From an uncultured Carnobacterium sp. (GTDB lineage Bacteria > Bacillota > Bacilli > Lactobacillales > Aerococcaceae), in contig CALJSD010000035.1 of assembly GCA_937976325.1 (NCBI GenBank), positions 1-15,294 on the forward strand: 15,294 nucleotides of DNA. Direction: 5' to 3'. This document shows positions 13,580 to 15,294 of this stretch, in pieces; position 1 is the stretch's first letter; the number at the start of each line of letters is the position of its first letter. The position numbers were made by a program, and so were the translations under genes. Under the pieces are notes generated by a model. It was not told where the DNA came from and did not search any database. It was given only the letters and a program-made list of their open reading frames with translations.

Positions 13580-14749
13580 TTAGTTTAATTCTTTTAAGAA
13601 GCTTGTTCCGTTTCCAGTTGATGCTACACCAAAGTTTTCACTGATTGTTTCTGCGATATCACTGAAATGGCCTTCTGGTAAGTGTGTTGGGTGTTTCAAT
13701 GATTTGCTAATGGCTAACACTGGAATGTACTCACGAGTATGGTCTGTTCCTTTGAACGTTGGATCGTTTCCGTGGTCAGCTGTGATAATTAATAGATCAT
13801 CTTCTTGCATGTTTTCAACGATTTCTGGAATACGAGCATCAAATGCTTCGAGCGCTTCTCCGTATCCTTTTGTATTACGACGGTGACCATAAACTGCATC
13901 GAAGTCTACTAAGTTTAAGAAACTCATACCAGTAAAGTCTTTCTTCAATACTTCAACAAGTTTATCTACGCCATCCATATTGTCTTTTGTACGAACGAAT
14001 TCAGTAATTCCTTGTCCGTTGAAGATGTCGTTAATCTTACCGATTGCAATCACATCAAAGCCATCTTTCTTCAAGAAGTCTAATGTTGTTTCGCCAAATG
14101 GACTTAACGCATAGTCATGACGGTTTGAAGTTCTTTGGAAGTTACCAGGTTCACCCACATATGGACGAGCAATAATACGTCCAATCATATATGGATCGTC
14201 TTTTGTAATTTCACGAGCGTATTCGCAAATACGGTATAACTCTTCTAGCGGAATAATGTCTTCGTGAGCTGCAATTTGCATTACAGGGTCTGCAGAAGTA
14301 TAAACGATTAAATCGCCTGTTTCCATTTGGTGTTTACCGTAGTCATCAATTACAGCTGTACCACTGTATGGTAAGTTACATACGATACCTCTTCCTGAGA
14401 ACTCAGAAATACGGTCTAATAATTCTTGTGGGAAACCATCAGGGAACACCCGGAAAGGAGTTTTAATATTTAATCCCATTAATTCCCAGTGACCTGTCAT
14501 TGTATCTTTACCAACAGAAACTTCTTCAAGTTTAGTATAGCTTCCTTCTGGATGTTCTACTGGTGGAACTGTTTTTAAAGGAGCGATATTCCCTAAACCA
14601 TAACGTTGCATATTTGGCACGTTTAAGCCCACAGTTTCTGAAATATGACCTAAAGTATGTGAACCTGCATCATCAAATTTTGCAGCATCTGGTGCTTCTC
14701 CAATCCCTACAGAGTCCATTACAATAACGTGTATTCTTTTAAATTTCAT
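13580..14749 (-). CDS. deoB: Phosphopentomutase
   Basis: DeoB interconverts ribose- or deoxyribose-1-phosphate and the 5-phosphate, linking nucleoside breakdown to central metabolism. The 389-residue protein belongs to the alkaline-phosphatase superfamily and binds two Mn ions. Visible sites are the metal Asp in MDSVGIG (Asp12), KDTMTGHWE with the catalytic phospho-Thr85 (same number as in the Bacillus cereus enzyme), and ADHGNDPTFKGTDHTREY near the end. The start is ATG 14747-14749, giving MKFKRIHVIVMDSVG. GGAG at 14759-14762 lies 9 nt upstream. ATGs at 14758 and 14764 abut or contain that site and lack a ribosome site of their own. The gene follows xerD by 23 nt and precedes punA by 19 nt, as in the Bacillus xerD-drm-pupG order. 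Confidence 0.95.
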   Translation of the reverse strand: MKFKRIHVIVMDSVGIGEAPDAAKFDDAGSHTLGHISETVGLNVPNMQRYGLGNIAPLKTVPPVEHPEGSYTKLEEVSVGKDTMTGHWELMGLNIKTPFRVFPDGFPQELLDRISEFSGRGIVCNLPYSGTAVIDDYGKHQMETGDLIVYTSADPVMQIAAHEDIIPLEELYRICEYAREITKDDPYMIGRIIARPYVGEPGNFQRTSNRHDYALSPFGETTLDFLKKDGFDVIAIGKINDIFNGQGITEFVRTKDNMDGVDKLVEVLKKDFTGMSFLNLVDFDAVYGHRRNTKGYGEALEAFDARIPEIVENMQEDDLLIITADHGNDPTFKGTDHTREYIPVLAISKSLKHPTHLPEGHFSDIAETISENFGVASTGNGTSFLKELN

Positions 14750-14758
14750 CAATTTCAT

Positions 14759-14764
14759 CTCCAT
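14759..14764 (-). promoter_or_regulatory. Shine-Dalgarno site deciding the deoB start
   Basis: ATGGAG on the minus strand with GGAG at 14759-14762, 9 nt before ATG 14749. The ATGs at 14758 and 14764 lie next to or within this site and are unlikely starts. Confidence 0.7.
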
Positions 14765-14772
14765 TTTCTTGA

Positions 14773-15294
14773 TTACGAACGAGGATGTGCTTGTTTGTAA
14801 ATTTCCTTCATTCGTTCGTTTGTAATATGTGTATAAATTTGTGTTGTACTAATATCTGAATGTCCAAGCAATTCCTGAACAATTCGAAGGTCGGCACCCG
14901 CTTCTAATATATGGGTTGCAAAGGAATGGCGCAATGTATGCGGGCTCACTTCCTTTGTAATCATGGCCGTCTGGACGATTTTCTTTAAATTCTTCCAGAA
15001 ACCTTGACGCGTAAACGGACCGCCTCTGTGGTTCAAGAATAAGACATTCGATAACTTCTTCTCGTCTTCAAGAGCTGGACGAGCATATTCTAAATAATTT
15101 TGAATCCAGTTGGTTGCTTCTTGACCGATTGGGATAATGCGTTGTTTATTCCCTTTCCCAATCGTTTGTAGGAATCCAAGCTCTAAATGCAAATCACTGA
15201 GTTCAATGCTAATCAGTTCGCTCACCCGCATCCCTGTTGCATATAAGAGCTCGAGCATTGCCTTATCTCTTAAACCTAGAACCGTCGAGGTATC
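14773..15294 (-). CDS. xerD: Tyrosine recombinase XerD (5' part outside window)
   Basis: XerD acts with XerC at the dif site to resolve chromosome dimers before cell division. The frame stays open past the internal ATG at 15258 to the right edge (the preceding residues read DTSTVLGLRDKA), so 173 C-terminal residues of about 295 are seen and the true start lies outside. All visible catalytic residues are present: the first Arg in TGMRVSELI, the Lys region (GKGNKQRIIP), HTLRHSFATHIL with His-x-x-Arg, the second His in LLGHSDISTTQ and the nucleophile Tyr in IYTHI. The N-terminal DNA-binding domain is outside the window. The choice of XerD over XerC rests on the neighbours deoB and punA, which follow xerD in Bacillus. 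A phage integrase is unlikely in this setting. Confidence 0.92.
   Translation of the reverse strand, partial: DTSTVLGLRDKAMLELLYATGMRVSELISIELSDLHLELGFLQTIGKGNKQRIIPIGQEATNWIQNYLEYARPALEDEKKLSNVLFLNHRGGPFTRQGFWKNLKKIVQTAMITKEVSPHTLRHSFATHILEAGADLRIVQELLGHSDISTTQIYTHITNERMKEIYKQAHPRS

Noticed and set aside
1..15294. Search for mobile elements, CRISPR repeats, tRNA or rRNA genes, defence islands and toxin-antitoxin pairs
   Set aside because: No transposase, terminal inverted repeats, direct-repeat arrays or RNA-gene signatures were found. The Xer recombinase is chromosomal by its neighbours.

Overview
This window looks like core chromosome from a low-GC, non-sporulating Firmicute of the order Lactobacillales. 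A Carnobacteriaceae relative such as Granulicatella is a guess from gene content and protein style, not a proven assignment. Support comes from AT-rich DNA, strong AGGAGG-type ribosome binding sites, a four-domain S1 protein, and gene order that follows Bacillus neighbourhoods without their sporulation genes: der is followed directly by hup, with no gpsA or spoIVA between. All genes but one lie on the minus strand, so transcription runs from high to low coordinates.

Layout in transcription order. (1) 15294-10239 is a tight cluster: xerD (5' end outside the window), deoB, punA, a ribT-like acetyltransferase gene, scpA, scpB and rluB. It combines chromosome dimer resolution, nucleoside salvage, Smc-partner condensin subunits and 23S rRNA pseudouridylation. 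(2) A small ferredoxin gene (9918-10172) is the only plus-strand gene. It converges on rluB across a shared bidirectional terminator. (3) Divergent from the ferredoxin gene, and overlapping it at the start codons, is a YpbB-like helix-turn-helix gene followed after 1 nt by a short RecQ-family helicase of RecS type. (4) Next comes a membrane-anchored LysM protein with its own promoter and terminator, then cmk, then rpsA (S1) with an extended -10 promoter and a strong terminator, then der. (5) hup has a near-consensus promoter and its own terminator. (6) The left end holds a TPR protein (YpiA-like), reoY/ypiB, and cca, which runs off the left edge.

The window is mostly housekeeping: translation and ribosome biogenesis (cca, rpsA, der, rluB), chromosome maintenance (xerD, scpAB, recS, hup), nucleotide metabolism (cmk, deoB, punA) and cell-wall control (reoY, LysM protein). 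Several upstream start codons fall inside Shine-Dalgarno sequences, so I moved the starts of reoY, rpsA, cmk, recS, scpB and deoB to the next well-spaced ATG or GTG. No intergenic stretch exceeds about 165 bases.

I found no mobile element, CRISPR array, tRNA, rRNA or phage-defence island, and no convincing undescribed system. The points most worth a second look are the overlapping divergent start codons of the ferredoxin and YpbB genes, the coupled YpbB/RecS pair, and three intrinsic terminators placed just ahead of co-directional genes.
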